DNA of 64,000 nt from Rhyzopertha dominica (taxonomy: Eukaryota > Arthropoda > Insecta > Coleoptera > Bostrichidae). Under the pieces are notes generated by a model. The model had not been told where the DNA came from. It did not search any database and saw only the letters and a program-made list of their open reading frames with translations. The stretch is taken from contig QCXZ01000064.1 in assembly GCA_025024175.1 (NCBI GenBank), positions 248,001 through 312,000 of the forward strand. The letters run 5' to 3'. Below are positions 24,172 to 36,430 of this stretch, one piece after another; positions within the stretch are counted from its first letter, which is position 1, and each line of letters opens with the position of its first letter. The position numbers and the translations under genes were made by a program.

Positions 24172-25183
24172 GGGACCGCCAAAACGCGAACATATTGGCC
24201 GTGACGTCAGGTGTCTTGTAAATGGCCGCTTGTTTACATCTGGGATCAACGCGTCACGCGTCAGCCTCAGCCCGTCAATTTATCAGTTTGTTGTTTGCGT
24301 TCATTTTGTGACAAGCGAATTAAAATGCGCCAAGAAAAAGTGAAATACTTATGCGTTATGACTTCTGAATACATGTTCATTGTTATGGAATTTGAGTACA
24401 GCGACGAGCGGTTCAACGCGGCGGAGATGAGGAACGTAAAAGCAACAGCATAAGTGAACTTTTTATCAAATTAACGCAGCATTGATAATTTGATCAAAGT
24501 GGGTTGTTGGAAACATATTATTTGTAAACATAAAAATGTAAGAATCAAAAATGTACCCTAAACTTGACATTTATTTTAGCGGTCAGAATATATATAAATT
24601 GCTATTTATTTTCTGAGCTCTTGCGGCTCGTTTTCGGTCTGGCTAACAGTCGAATATATAGGGAATAACGTTGTTCTTTATTATAAAATTTCTCTCTATC
24701 AACTTAAAACGCATATAATTTTTCATATCCTCTTCAAGCTACAACAAAATGGAAACTGAATGGTAAACACTTGTAACCCCAAAAAGAATATAAAACTTAC
24801 AGTAAGAATTAAGATGATCTTCACAACAGAAAAACAAACTTTGCGATTTCGGCATATCACGCCTAGGGGCCTTAAACAACTTTTTCATACGTTGATAATC
24901 TCGAGGAACGGTTACAAAAATTTTGTTAGCTCTACTGACTGAAGTACTTTTATAACCATGTACAAAACAACACTACATACATAATAGATGCTTGTAAAAC
25001 TTACACAATAATTACTTTTTGGTGCGACCTCTTACACCGTCCTTTCAATAAACACCACAATAAAGCTTTTCCAAAACAAAAACGATACTACACCATTAAA
25101 CAGCACGCTCCTCGGTAATGTTTACATGACACTTGACGTCACGAGTTGAATAACATTGGATAGATGTGTTTTGGCGGTGACTC
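24172..25183 (-). mobile_element. THAP-domain DNA transposon relic with terminal inverted repeats
   Basis: Ends are inverted: left from 24175 reads ACCGCCAAAAC and, about 30 bp later, CGTGACGTCAGGTGTCTTGTAAA; the right end (25183 down to 25121) reads CACCGCCAAAAC and CGTGACGTCAAGTGTCATGTAAA. Inside, the minus strand has a THAP zinc-finger exon at 24978-24801 ending at a GTAAGT donor. No full transposase remains between the ends. THAP domains occur in P-element-like and related transposases and in genes derived from them. The superfamily is not certain. Confidence 0.65.
24801..24978 (-). pseudogene. THAP zinc-finger exon, broken
   Basis: Reads M, stop, then CCFVHGYKSTSVSRANK, VTVPRDYQRMKKLFKA and SLFFCCEDHLNSY, closely following THAP domains (C2CH zinc finger; CCEDHF box). 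Codon 2 is TAG, and the second zinc cysteine, usually HGCKS, is Tyr. A consensus donor GTAAGT follows at 24800. Clearly dead as a DNA-binding protein. Confidence 0.7.
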
Positions 25184-25610
25184 CTAAGTTTCGAATTTCA
25201 GACCTGAAATTCTCTACCTAAAAATATTTTTTTGTGTTTGTTTAACATGGCGTACGATATATATGCACGTCAAGATTTATTTTACGTAATTTTCAAAAAA
25301 AGTGATAATACCCAATTATATTTCATTCATTTCATTTCGAAGAGTGACATCACCAAGTACATTTGCAATTTTCCACCAAAATCATATTCAAAATGCACCA
25401 GCTGCACAATTAAACTAGCAGGTGTTCAATTAGAAAAGTCGGCAGGTCACTTATGATATTTTGAAGGTCGAAGACGACGCTAACACAATCTAGATAGAAG
25501 CTTTGGAATGTCGATCTTCACGAAAAAATTTCCCCATCTTGCCGAATGGAAGCTGTTCTTCTCTTGTTCAGTGTAAACAAGATGCAGGTTGTACTATTAT
25601 ATCCAGTTCA

Positions 25611-25930
25611 TCAGAGCAAGTCCACTCGTGTTGTTATCGCTGTAACCCCATAAATTATGATGGCTATTGAAGTTACCAATATACACACAAGGATGTTCGT
25701 GGTATCTAAGGAAGTTGTTTGGCCAGACAGTATTCGTGGTAAATGATGAGTTATGATCATTTCAACACCATTTACAATTTCTTTATTAACTGATTGGAAG
25801 TTGGTTAAGTCAGATTTCACATAAGTTGCAGACCCATGGATACTGCTATTTGGAAAATCGATTAGGGTATATCCCGAGATCGTACCTTTTCTGGGGAGAT
25901 CTTGGACATCGACCGCATGAGTCTCATAAG
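25611..25930 (-). pseudogene. Coding-like C-terminal fragment with a membrane helix, unidentified
   Basis: An open frame on the minus strand runs from about 25930, after in-frame stops, to a stop at 25611. It contains DVQDLPRKGTISGYTLIDFP, a Ser/Thr-rich segment, then a hydrophobic stretch TTNILVCILVTSIAIIIYG with a short basic tail. This looks like the last exon or decayed end of a secreted or single-pass protein. No family recognised. Confidence 0.35.
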
Positions 25931-26073
25931 AACCAGAGGTCCATTATCAAGCTTCTGACTTGGTATCAATAGAACCAGAAAGGATAAGTACTAAATACGT
26001 ATCTTTTAGATTTCACCCTCTTGTTACTTAAGATATAGTTACACTTACTCCATACGAATATATTTTACTAATA

Positions 26074-26200
26074 TGATGTTTGTTTTATAACGTCGAAGGT
26101 ACTTGAGATATCAAATATAATGTGACAGATTCTTATTTATAATTTTCGTCTACTAATCTAATAACTGATGACCGAAAGGCTGCAACAAACATCTGTTGCC
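26074..26200 (-). pseudogene. Non-LTR RT motif A fragment
   Basis: Minus strand encodes IIFDISSTFDVIKQTSY, the reverse-transcriptase motif A (FxDxSxxFDxV) of non-LTR elements. It is preceded in another frame by a stretch like AFRSSVIRLVDE. Stops and frame changes show decay. Confidence 0.6.
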
Positions 26201-26584
26201 CTACGCCCTGTGTGGCTTAACGTTCGCACACAATTCAACAGTGAGATATGCGTTCGTTAGGTGAAATGCAATCGCTCGAAAAATAAAAGAGACGGCTCTG
26301 CACATGCAGACGTTGATGGACATTATAAATTGCGATCATGTGCCAAGTTGTCGAGCTGGATAAGGCAAGCAGAAAAAGTCACCGCTCGTTTCTGTGAACG
26401 CACTCTTTGAATGTAAAAGTGCCAGTTTACGCAGATGGAGGAGCCTGCGAGAACTGCCGCCGCCGGTTGTATTCTCATTCTTGAAACAATTTCTACCACA
26501 GGGCATTGCAAAATTCTAATGACCACCATAAAGACAGCAAGTTATAGGAGTACTCTGTAAAGACGTTTCTTCTAGTTTGTTTCT

Positions 26585-26690
26585 CCTTGTTCGGGAGTGC
26601 CCCAGGGTTGCAATCTAGGACGGTTGTTATTCTTTTTTCATATAAATGATCTTGATTCGATTATTCGCTGATGATTTTCACCTTCCCTGT
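26585..26690 (+). pseudogene. Non-LTR RT fragment
   Basis: Encodes SGVPQGCNLGRLLFFF, then HINDLDSII, and in another frame RLFADDF. This matches the GVPQGSxLGPLLFxxxINDL and YADD-type blocks of non-LTR reverse transcriptases. Broken by stops. Confidence 0.7.
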
Positions 26691-26875
26691 CGTAATAAAT
26701 TACTGGTAAATGTCTTTATAACTACGAAAACCGTAACATCGTTCTCTACAATTCAATCGCCATTTTTTTCTATCAGCGCTATGCCCTAGTCCAATTTATT
26801 TCGACTTCAAGTTTTTGTAAGATCTCTGAAAGATGTTTTACTACAAATGCGAAACGCCAAGTACCAATTTACTAT

Positions 26876-27103
26876 TTGGAGGAATTCCGCTTTTGTCTTC
26901 TATTTATGCACAAAAATCATGAAATGCACGTCAATAAAATACATGCAATTTATAAAACGGCTGAACGTTGGATTAAAGCGAAGCAAACCAGTTCTTCTCG
27001 AGTTGATACTGAATCGGACAATGAATATTTATTGCCAGTTAAGAAGCTTGATGTCCCACCAGATGTTGCAGTTGGGATTGTTTCAGAAGAAAAACGTGGG
27101 TAA
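26876..27103 (+). other. Coding-like open frame, unidentified
   Basis: A frame of about 60 residues in ordinary codons contains KIHAIYKTAERWIKAKQ, VDTESDNEYLLPVKKLD and VPPDVAVGIVSEEKRG, ending at TAA. Composition is balanced, with acidic and basic clusters, unlike neighbouring noise. It could be an exon or a transposon remnant. No homologue recognised and no start or splice sites assigned. Confidence 0.3.
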
Positions 27104-27964
27104 CACGAGAAAACCTTGAAGTTCCTTCAGGAAGCTTGTTGAAAATATTCGCTGCGGTCTTTCTCACTGAAAGTTTTTAATTTGGATTTCATGTAACACA
27201 GAGAGCAATTTTATGAAGAGTTCTGCGATTCCTAATTACCATGGAGCATCTTAGCTACCGAAACTGGAATACATCTTGGCATTTGCATGCATTATATAAT
27301 CAGCCTGTGACAAACTTCCTGCCGTGGCGGTCCCCCGTGCATCCAAACAAGATTCTACAAGGTCCTTTTGCCAGAAGTGCCGTGAAATTACTCCATGCAT
27401 TATTCAACAATTGGGAACGAAAGGAAATGTGTAACGTCGTCGCTACAGGATGTAGGTACATTTGTGACACCTTGTTCAAAAGAATAATTTAAAAGATGTC
27501 AATTATATATACAAGAGGTTCAACATTAATTTGATAATTTGTGTTTTTTTATTATTACTCGTTTTGCTAGCAAAATAAATATTATTAACTCCATTGAGAT
27601 TTGTTTCTCTTCAGTGTATACTGAGTGTTTTTCCAGAAGCTCTAATCTAACTGAATTGTTAAAGAAATAAATATCGTTAAGAAACAGGGGCTTCCGCCTT
27701 ATTTGCGCAAAAACATTCTTATCGGACAACATGACCTTGCCCACAAATATTTGTTGACAGCAATTAGTAAATTTATCAGTATAAACTCGAGATGATTTTG
27801 TATAAACAACGATCTCGTCCTTCCTGCTTTTGCAGACAGCAAAATCTACAGGCCACACTCAACGCACATGCCATCGGGTCAAGCATAAATATGTAGTCGT
27901 TAATCGACTGAATTATGAAACAATTGTGATCCCGCTGTCCCACACGTAGCACCTGTGCCAAACT

Positions 27965-30900
27965 ATGAGACGTGTGACTGTTTATTTTCTAATCATGTCT
28001 TCGACGATTTTCCTACCAACGCATGGAAAGGTGTACACCAAGTGTGGACTAACCCAGGAACTGATGAGGAGGAACTTTCCGAGGAGTTACATCGGAAATT
28101 GTAAGTTTGCAAGTGTCCGAGGAACTAATAACGATCAGTCATGTGATCCATTGTTATTAAGTCGATTATGACAGCTGGCCAGTTTGAATAATAATTGGCA
28201 TATTCGGCCTTGAAGATCTTTTAATAGTTCTGCATAATGGTAGATGGTACACGGCATTCAGAATAAGCTAACATTTATTAAATGGCAGGTTAGCTTTCTA
28301 CATTTAGAGGAGATCTTTATACGGTCTTTAAACAGCAAAATAAAACAGTGGTTTAATAGCAAATTCTCTTAATCTTTCCGTTTTATGTAAAGTCAACGTA
28401 TAGTTCTTCTTCAATTGATAAAGTTTCAGGGATATTTTGAAACGCGTTTAGCCCATCTTAGATAAAATAGCCAAATGATTTTTAGTAGTTGCATACAAAA
28501 TTTTAATGTCTTCAAACTCGTAGAATATGACAACTTTATTTACATCTTCGTTGCATTACTCCACAAAAGTATTAAGTTTATCGCTCATGTGCAAACATAT
28601 GTCTATATTCCTTAAGGTTGTACATTTATGGTGGTTAGTGTTATCGAAAATGTCCTATATAGTCCTGTCCATTATAGTTTTCAATAGGATTAATTAAATT
28701 TTAGGGTTGGTATTTTAACATTTTGTCGGTATATTTCTTAGCTCTAGGCACTTTACCATAACTTACTTTTTAGAGATAGAAGTGGAAAATTTCGCAGTTG
28801 TTTGTTGTGATAGGAACCATTATCAACAACCACAAGACTTTTGGGGCAAATTTTCTGGCAGTTCTTCCTTCCTCACGATATTTTTGAACTTTTTTGACAA
28901 ACTCAATTCGAGTATGTCTTACGTACGGCTGCCCTATTAAAGATATTTTACTGTTCTCCAACAAAAACCAGTTCATTTATACTTGGCAATGGTAAAACAG
29001 GGTCTCTATACCCAACATCTCGCAAAATGTATTATAAATTCTCATTTCCATGTAAATTGTGAATTTTCGATAAAAATCTAAACGTATTTTGAATATGAAT
29101 TAGCTACCCCAGTTTTTTTTATTTAATTCGATTGCTCTATAAAACAATTAGTTATGCACCCTGTTAGCGTGAAGACCCCGTATTATTATGGTCTGCTTTA
29201 CTGTTAAAATTCATTTTATAAGTCTTGCTAATTGATGATCACCACGAATTTCTAATCGATATGTCTAATACAGTGTTTAAAACAAGTTTTAAGAAAGAAT
29301 AGAATCTATTAAATCTAACTGTTAACCTTTTATAAAATGTTGTTTCAATATATTGCTTTTCTTTGCACTGTTTTGTGTTGTAATATTAAATTTTAATATT
29401 TTAATGTACCTTCTAGAAAATGCCATTAATATTGGGAAGAGAAAGCAAGTAAAATACATACAATATAAGGCGAAAAACGTCAACAGCAAGCAAATTTGTT
29501 TTTGGCGAATAAAAATGCCTGAAACAACACAAGTATCTATTAATATTCAAAGCTAANACTAAAACCTATATCAGCTTTAAGCGCCTGCAAGCTGAATTTT
29601 TTCCGGAAAAAAGAGCTGACCAGCAGCTTTAACAATATAGCAATTAGTGTAGAAAATTCGTAACGTCAGCTACAAAGTTCTGCAGACTGAAGCTTTCCGA
29701 ACGCTTTTGTAAAACTTCGTGTAACGACATTAATTGAGACAGACAGGTTTAGTTTTCAGTAAAACAGCGTTTTCCTAGCGAACCTAACAAAAAGTGCTGT
29801 TTTTGCGTCATTGCCAAGATATTAACTGCAGTCTCGTACTACACGCCGTTATAAATCTCAAATTTAGTGTTAAATATTGGTGTAACTAATGTGTGGTGTG
29901 AATACACCCCATAAATCGACTTTATAGCTGCTTCTGTTTACGAAACAGCGTTTGTAGTAACTAAACGTTTGCTGGAAAAGCTTGGCTGTATTTTATACAG
30001 GTGAAAGCTTGGCAAACATCAGTGAGATTTATAGTGGTAAACAGAGGGATTCGTCACAACCTAGTTAGTTTTAGTTAGATGTATAATATTTGACCTAAAA
30101 GCTACACAATATAATCAACTTCAAACTAAACATGCAAAAAATTGCAACAACAATGCTTTATAACTATCAACAACATGCCAATAAAAAAACATATATTTTT
30201 AGAATAATTAGTCATAATAGTCATAAGACTCTTTATTTGTATAATTCACGCCAATTTAGAGAAAGCAAAAGTTAGATGCTTAGTTTTATTTATCATACTT
30301 TCAGTATATTGAAATCAATTACAATTCTTTTTTTACGTCGTAAAATTTGAAAACTACCAACTATACAATTGTTAATAAATAAAACAATGACTACATTGAT
30401 AGATTTCGGAAAAATCTGGTTGACATCACATGGAAAATTAGATATGAAGAGTGACTGTTGTGAGGCAATAACTACCAACATTTCCTTTATTTTTTATAGG
30501 GGTCTGTCTTGTTGAAAGCGAAAGCGGCAAAGATACATCAAAAGTTGTAAACAAAGCTAACGGAGGCAAAGGACTTGGATTGTTTCAGGTAATTCCAGTG
30601 TAAAATCGTCTATTTATTCATAACCAAATTCCATATATTACAGATCAACAGCAAAGAATGGTGTACCTATGGGAGAAACGGAGGAAAATGCAATATGAAA
30701 TGCGAAAGTAAGTTACTCGATTAATACATGACATGATAAAGTTCAATTATCAAGAAGGAATAACCCATTCAAGGAAACTTGAAATTAGATAATATATTAA
30801 TAACCATTTTCCCATTTTCTCTTCAATTTCAAATTTCAATACAAAAACAACAGTGGTCTTAAANCTGTTTCCTGGGTGACACCAGGCAAAAAAAAGCGAC

Positions 30901-31723
30901 GCAAACCTTAGTCCTTTTTCTGCACACACGCCAGATGCAGTACAGTTTAATTAATGCATTTTCACTTTTTACGTGCTACATTTACATTATAATGTGTGTC
31001 ACAGACACTTAAGCAATTACAGGTAGGGCCCACACGTTATGGAAGACATAAAACAACCAACAAGGATAATACGTTACGTAGGAGCTCGTTGCCCACGTCC
31101 ATACTTCCGTTGGACTTGCAAATAAACGTGCATGAAAAACACCTAATCCAGTTGTTGCTTATAATACAGTCGAAAGTTAAGCTTCATCTATTTCCAGGTT
31201 TGGTTTTCAATATTGTTCTGGCTTCAAAAAGCAAACAATTTTTTGAAACTCAAGTCTATCGAAATACTTGAGGTCTTCGAATAAAATACTAGAATAGGCT
31301 CAGAAACATAAGTGGTAGTAAAAATTATTATATTTTCCTAAAAATCTTGTAATTTGAAATAAATTGTCAAACTGATGAACTTTATCAGGGAAAACTATTG
31401 GTGCTATAATAACGGTTTTGGTCTGCGAATTTAATCGACTTTAAAAGTCAAGATACCAGTCTTTCTGGGTCAAATACGACAACAACTTACAGAAGCTCAA
31501 AAATTTGAAAGTTTCCCTGGTTCCATTTTTATCACCTCCATTTTATGTCTAATTTGACTGTGTATTTTACAGATGAATTTGTATTGTTTTAGATCTGATC
31601 AACGAAGACATAGGTGACGACGTTGTCTGCGCTAAAAAGGTCTACAGTGAAAATGGTTTCCAGGCTTGGGACGGTTGGAGAAGAGGTTGCTACATGAGGG
31701 AACTGCCGTTGCCAAGATGCTAA
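27965..31723 (+). CDS. C-type lysozyme-like protein lacking the catalytic Asp
   Basis: Glycoside hydrolase family 22 fold; active members cleave bacterial peptidoglycan. Exons 27965-28100, 30500-30588, 30644-30707 and 31593-31723 total 420 nt, 139 residues. A signal peptide of about 21 residues ends before KVYTKC, the usual mature start. All eight cysteines are present, and so are the NWVCLVESESG and GLFQINSKEWC blocks. The general acid Glu is kept (mature residue 32, hen Glu35, codon 30520-30522). The position of hen Asp52 is Gly (mature residue 49, codon 30571-30573): GGKGLGLFQ in place of GSTDYGLFQ. Insect lysozyme-like proteins with lost catalytic residues are known and may bind peptidoglycan or act in reproduction. 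Intron 1 is 2.4 kb and holds a transposase fragment. AATAAA-type signal near 31795. Confidence 0.9.
28770..28976 (-). pseudogene. Possible DDE-type transposase fragment in lysozyme intron
   Basis: Minus strand encodes HTRIEFVKKVQKYREEGRT, then VLWLLIMVP. This resembles the block preceding the first catalytic Asp in a Tc1/IS630-type family common in insects (YLRxIxxYREEGRxIVYxDETW), with the DET triad lost. Very short and decayed. Confidence 0.35.
28977..30499 (+). other. Rest of lysozyme intron 1
   Basis: AT-rich intron sequence. No exon, RNA gene or recognisable repeat seen beyond the transposase fragment on its left. Confidence 0.5.
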
Positions 31724-33423
31724 ACACGGTTTTAAAGTTTCTTTTATAAATACTGTGTATCTTGATTTGGTTCATGTATAAGGCTGGTTGGTAAAAATAA
31801 ATACTTTCTGGATACTGCGTTACAATTAAATAATGTTATTTGAAAATGTGATATAAGACAGTTGTAGGGTCTTGGACAGTAATCATTAAGTTAAGTTGGA
31901 AAAGCGTTGTATATTTCGTCGTACCTGCTACATGTGAGGTCTCTGTAACCATCGGTACCTCTACAAATATTTTTACAACGCTTATAATAACTTCAACCTA
32001 CTAGACTACAACAGCTCCTTAAGCAAACACTTGAGTTAGTACAGTAATATAACGTTATTGGTTTGTTCGAGTGATTATGGTATGTTTCAGAGATACTTAA
32101 TTGGTCGTTAAGCAAAGGCAACCATAGCAATGCTAGTGTTATTAGAGGTGCCCTTTTCTAAATGATAAAAATGATACTTTATTGGATAATATAGCAGCCG
32201 AACTGTCTGATTTCTCGCGAACTTATTGATCTCCCACATAAAGATAATCCTCTAATGTATAAGCTCATTATGTTGTCCAATACGGAATGGGCGATGCCAG
32301 ATAAGCCAAGCGTATCTGCGATGGTGTGTGTGTTTACCAAATATGGCAACGCATCTAACCATTAATAAATAACCCATGGAATTTATTGTTTTCGAGCAAC
32401 GCGTACAATTATGCACGAGAAAACGTTGCTCAGTTGTGTAGCTTTCGTTTCGTCAAGTCTTTCATGGCAAAGCCAACGCCATTTATTGTTTCCTTCTAAA
32501 CTCAGTTTCAGTTGCATTACAGCTTTACGAAGAGTGATGAAAACTGAAGGTTGCAAGTGTTAAAAACTGCTAAAAATTGATGCACAAAGTCTTCAAAAAT
32601 GTCTTTCAGATGAGAGGATAATAATTCTAGGAGCTTAACAGTTCTGATACAAGCTTTGCAAATACATGGGTTTGTTTTGCTCAGATTTTTGTGCACAATA
32701 GCGGTAGCGTTTATTCATTTTTCCGGTCTAATTTTGCCGTCCTCATAATTACGACTTCGATAAATGATAATGAATTACTGTTCGCTCTACCAATAAATTT
32801 TCTAAATCCCGCGAAGGCGTTACTATCAAAGCCGCAGAACAACTTTATTACTTTAAAATGCCACTTAATTATTATGCGCGCGTTATTTACGATGTTTGCC
32901 TAGTTCATAGCTTTTGGTAGACTGTAAAATTGGAAAACGCTTGGAAATTAAAAATTTAAACACATTCATGTTGGCAAACAGATGGCTGTCATAGCCATTG
33001 ATCAAACGCCCACGCTGTGAAACAAGAATTTCACAGCCATATGCTCAGGTAATTAACAAAGAAGCCAATAAATGCCACTGCCTTCGGCGGTAATAATTTC
33101 TGCTGCACAGTGGACAAATATAAAACGCTCGAAGAACTGATTATACGATGTGCCTTGTGGATGTGCCTTTTAGTATTAGAAACTATAGTATCATAAACAT
33201 TATCACCACTACTCACTACAGTTATCGTTGCTATTTCCTAGAAATGACTTCCAACTAAACTAACTGAATAGAACGTTTCCATAAATATATGAAGTTCTTT
33301 TTCGAAAGAGAAAAGTCGCTTTATTAGGTTTAATTAAATAAACAAAAAAATCGTTTACAATTTCTACTACTTATAGTGTTTCGGACCAACAAACGTAAAA
33401 ATCTCAATGAGCTTCAAACAAAT
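31724..33423. other. Intergenic downstream of lysozyme gene
   Basis: 3' flank with a poly(A) signal near 31795, then sequence with no credible gene. Short frames here show no family motifs. Confidence 0.5.
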
Positions 33424-35710
33424 ATGTGATTCTCAAAAAAGGCACGTTCAAACCTTAAATAAATTTAAATATAGCAAAAATTTTAAAATTTACAAAAACA
33501 GGTAAACTTTAGTTTGCAGGGGGGCAACTTTTGAGATAAGTTTTTAATGGATAGCGCTTACTCTCTGAGCAGGGTAGACACCCCTTTAAAAATTTTAAAT
33601 GGAACTATCCATCTTGTGATACATCATTTGAAAGCTTATTTCACAAAGAGTCTGGCCGTGTAATTAGTTTTACCACGTTTAACTTATTGACGGGGTAATA
33701 GATTAATAGTGCCTACGAAACAGGTTGCTTATTAAATTGAATATTTTGGACTCTTTTCAACAAAATGTAGTTTATTTTAGAGCGGAAATAAAATTTGTCC
33801 TTACGAGAACCCAAAATTTAAACAAACAACTTGTAAAAAATATGATACTTAAAAAAACTCCCAGAATACTGAAAATTTTCTTTTAACATTATTATTAACA
33901 TTAAAGTATTTATCATGTAATTTTTTAGAAAGTCCATGTCCACGAAAAAGAAAAATTATTTATTTGTAACTCCAAAAACAGTGTGAACAAAACCATAGAA
34001 ATTCAAACCTTACAAAAGATTCTCAAAATGTGCACCACCTCTTTCCATACAATAATATAGACGGTTCTCGAACTCCTGCTGCACTTTTCGGAAAGTTTCA
34101 GGTGGAATCCTCCTGCACTCGTTAATAATTCTTTCTCGCAGATCGTCCAGGCTAGTAGGTTGTGTTTTGTAATCCACAGATTTTAAATGACCCCATAGAA
34201 AGAAATCTAAAGCAGTCAAATCGGGTGATCGTGGCGGCCATTCAATTGTTCCACGCCTACCAATCCAGTGAAGAGGAAATCTATGATTTAACCAATCTCG
34301 CACATTAATGGCGTAATGCGGTGGGGCTCCATCATGTTGGTAAAACAATTCGTATTCATCCAACATTGGATTTCCTTCAGGGTCACGTTGGTTTTCTAAT
34401 TGCTCTGTGATTAAAGGATCAATAACGTTATCAAGTAATTCTAAATACATTCCCCCATTTAGCGTCCCATCAATGAAAATTGGACCTACAATTGCGTTGC
34501 CAAGTATTCCAGCCCAGACGTTCAGCTTCTGAGGAACTTGTGTATGACCTCGAAAAATATAAGGATTTTCGTCACTCCAGTACCTGACGTTATGTTTATT
34601 TACAGAGCCGTTCAAAAAAAAATTTGCATTCATCACTGAAGCAGATATTTTTTATTAGATTTGGATTTACTATAATCTTTTCTGTCATAATTTCGCAAAA
34701 TTGCAGTCTTCTATCGAAGGCATCTTCGCCGAGTTTCTAGAGAGTTTTCATCTTATAGGGATGGAATTTGTGCAGTTTTGTAACTTTCCTTACAGATGAA
34801 TAAGAAAGTCCAGTGGCTGTAGAAATGTTACGCAAAGAGCTAGTTGGATCCATTGCAAAATGACCAAGTACTTCAAGTTGGGTCATTTCATCAACGACTC
34901 TATTCCCTGCCCTTTTTTTGTTTACTACAGATCCAGTGTCTTGAAATTTCTGCACGAGATCGAGAATGTACCTAGCGTCAACATTTTTATCGGGATGCCG
35001 TTCGTTAAACACCCTTGCTGACACACGAGCAGAGCTATGCTCGGCACCGTAAATAAAAATTATTTCTACCCTTTCGGCAGTTGAATAAACCATTATCACT
35101 TGGACTCTCACTTTAAAATTTCACGCGATTTATAAAAAGGAATGTGAACAAAGAGATGGTCGTGCCAAAGAAGTAGCCAAAAAGTTGAAACAAAAAATGG
35201 GAAACACAAAGTAGATAATTATTTAGCCAATTCAGTATAAACTGTCGAGTTGCAATATCAAGTAATGTCGAAAGAAAATTTTAAGTATTTTTGGCATTTT
35301 GCTTAGGTGTAATAATTATTTTTAGGCTTAAGTAAGGACAATTTTTATTGTAACTGCAAGACAATAAATTTTGTTAAATAAAGTCCAAAATATTCCATTT
35401 ATAAGCCACTTGCTACAATGCACTTTTTGANCCACTACCCCGTCAATGGGTAAAAAATAGTAAAACTAATTACATGGCAAGACTCCCCGTGTAATAAGCT
35501 TTTAAATGATGTATCGTAAGATGGGTAGTTTCATTTAAAATTTTTGAAGGGGTATCTACCCCGCTAAGAGGGTAAGCGCTATCCATTAAAAACTTATCTC
35601 AAAAGTTGTCCCCCTGCAAACAAAAAGTTTACCTGTTTTTGCAAAATTTTAAATTTTTCCTCTATTTAAAGTTATTTAAGGTGTGAAGTTTTCAAAAAAT
35701 CACCCTGTAT
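33424..35710 (-). mobile_element. Mariner-superfamily transposon, copy A, long terminal inverted repeats
   Basis: Inverted repeats of about 350 bp: 33424-33765 and 35358-35710, the right end closing in CACCCTGTA. The arms differ at many sites and the left outer end is eroded. The transposase frame runs on the minus strand from 35111 to 34010. It begins with a DUF4817-type helix-turn-helix (YSTAERVEIIFIYG) and has the catalytic blocks SDE, QHDGAPPH and SPDLTALDFFLW. There are 41 residues between the second and third catalytic Asp (DD41D). Two lesions: TAG replaces a Gln codon at about 34736-34738, and a nine-T run (34614-34622) shifts the frame. Confidence 0.85.
34010..35111 (-). pseudogene. 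Transposase of mariner copy A (one stop, one frameshift)
   Basis: Two frame pieces, 35111-34737 and 34636-34010, join through a readable middle part holding the first catalytic Asp (NICFSDECKFF). The stop after KMKTL matches a CAG in copy B. The shift lies in a T homopolymer, a common site of both mutation and sequencing error. C-terminal part intact to GGAHFENLL. Confidence 0.8.
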
Positions 35711-36199
35711 GTAGGTACTATGTATTGTAAAAAAATCCGAAATATATTGAATTAACGACAGCGCGTGCGTTCATAAATTTCGTACCGACCCTTGCGATCC
35801 CGAGCTACAAGAAACACATGCCGTGACCATAATCAGAAGCGTAAAACCAGAGGATCTTCAAAAGAAGCGAAGGAATCAGCTCTCTAACGACGACATTTAA
35901 TTTACCACCTACGATATAAATTTCAACAAAACGACTCGGGAATATCTTGTTTTAATTCAATTTGGCTGGCGTATTATGCGAATGAAATAAATTTTCCGGA
36001 ATACAATACATTATCTATAATTCATATGCCGGGACAAAAAACGCACGGTAGAGATGCATCCTTCATGGCAGGTCTATTACCACACAACTGAGGCAACGTT
36101 GTCGGATGAACAATATCATGCACCAACAATTTCTCCAAATGTTATTGCTTCTTGACTTCTCAATACCTCAAATACAGTAAAGCTGAGTGTAGAAGGAAC
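35711..36199. other. Inter-element sequence
   Basis: No gene seen. May include the decayed 5' part of the non-LTR relic that follows. Confidence 0.4.
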
Positions 36200-36261
36200 T
36201 CGAAGAATAAACTCCACCTTCAGAAACTATCTCGAAGCCTTTTAATACGGTGAAACTAAAG

Positions 36262-36430
36262 ATGGCTCTTTCTTTCGCGAAGGTTTGAAAAGCTGCTGGT
36301 TTTGATGGAATACATCCCAAATTCATAAAAAATCTGGGGAGGATGGCATTGAACTGGTTACATAAACATTTGAAATTATCAGTGGCATAAAATTCAAGCA
36401 CAGTAGGAATACTGTTGTCCTGTTTGGATG
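36262..36430 (+). pseudogene. Non-LTR RT N-terminal fragment
   Basis: Encodes KMALSFAKV, stop, then KAAGFDGIHPKFIKNLGRM. This is the KSPGPDGIxPEFLKxLG block that opens the RT domain of many non-LTR elements. Stops follow. Confidence 0.7.

Noticed and set aside
26165..26179. CTGATGACCGAAAGG, resembling a hammerhead core
   Set aside because: CUGAUGA and GAAA are only two bases apart, leaving no stem II, and no stem I partner flanks it.
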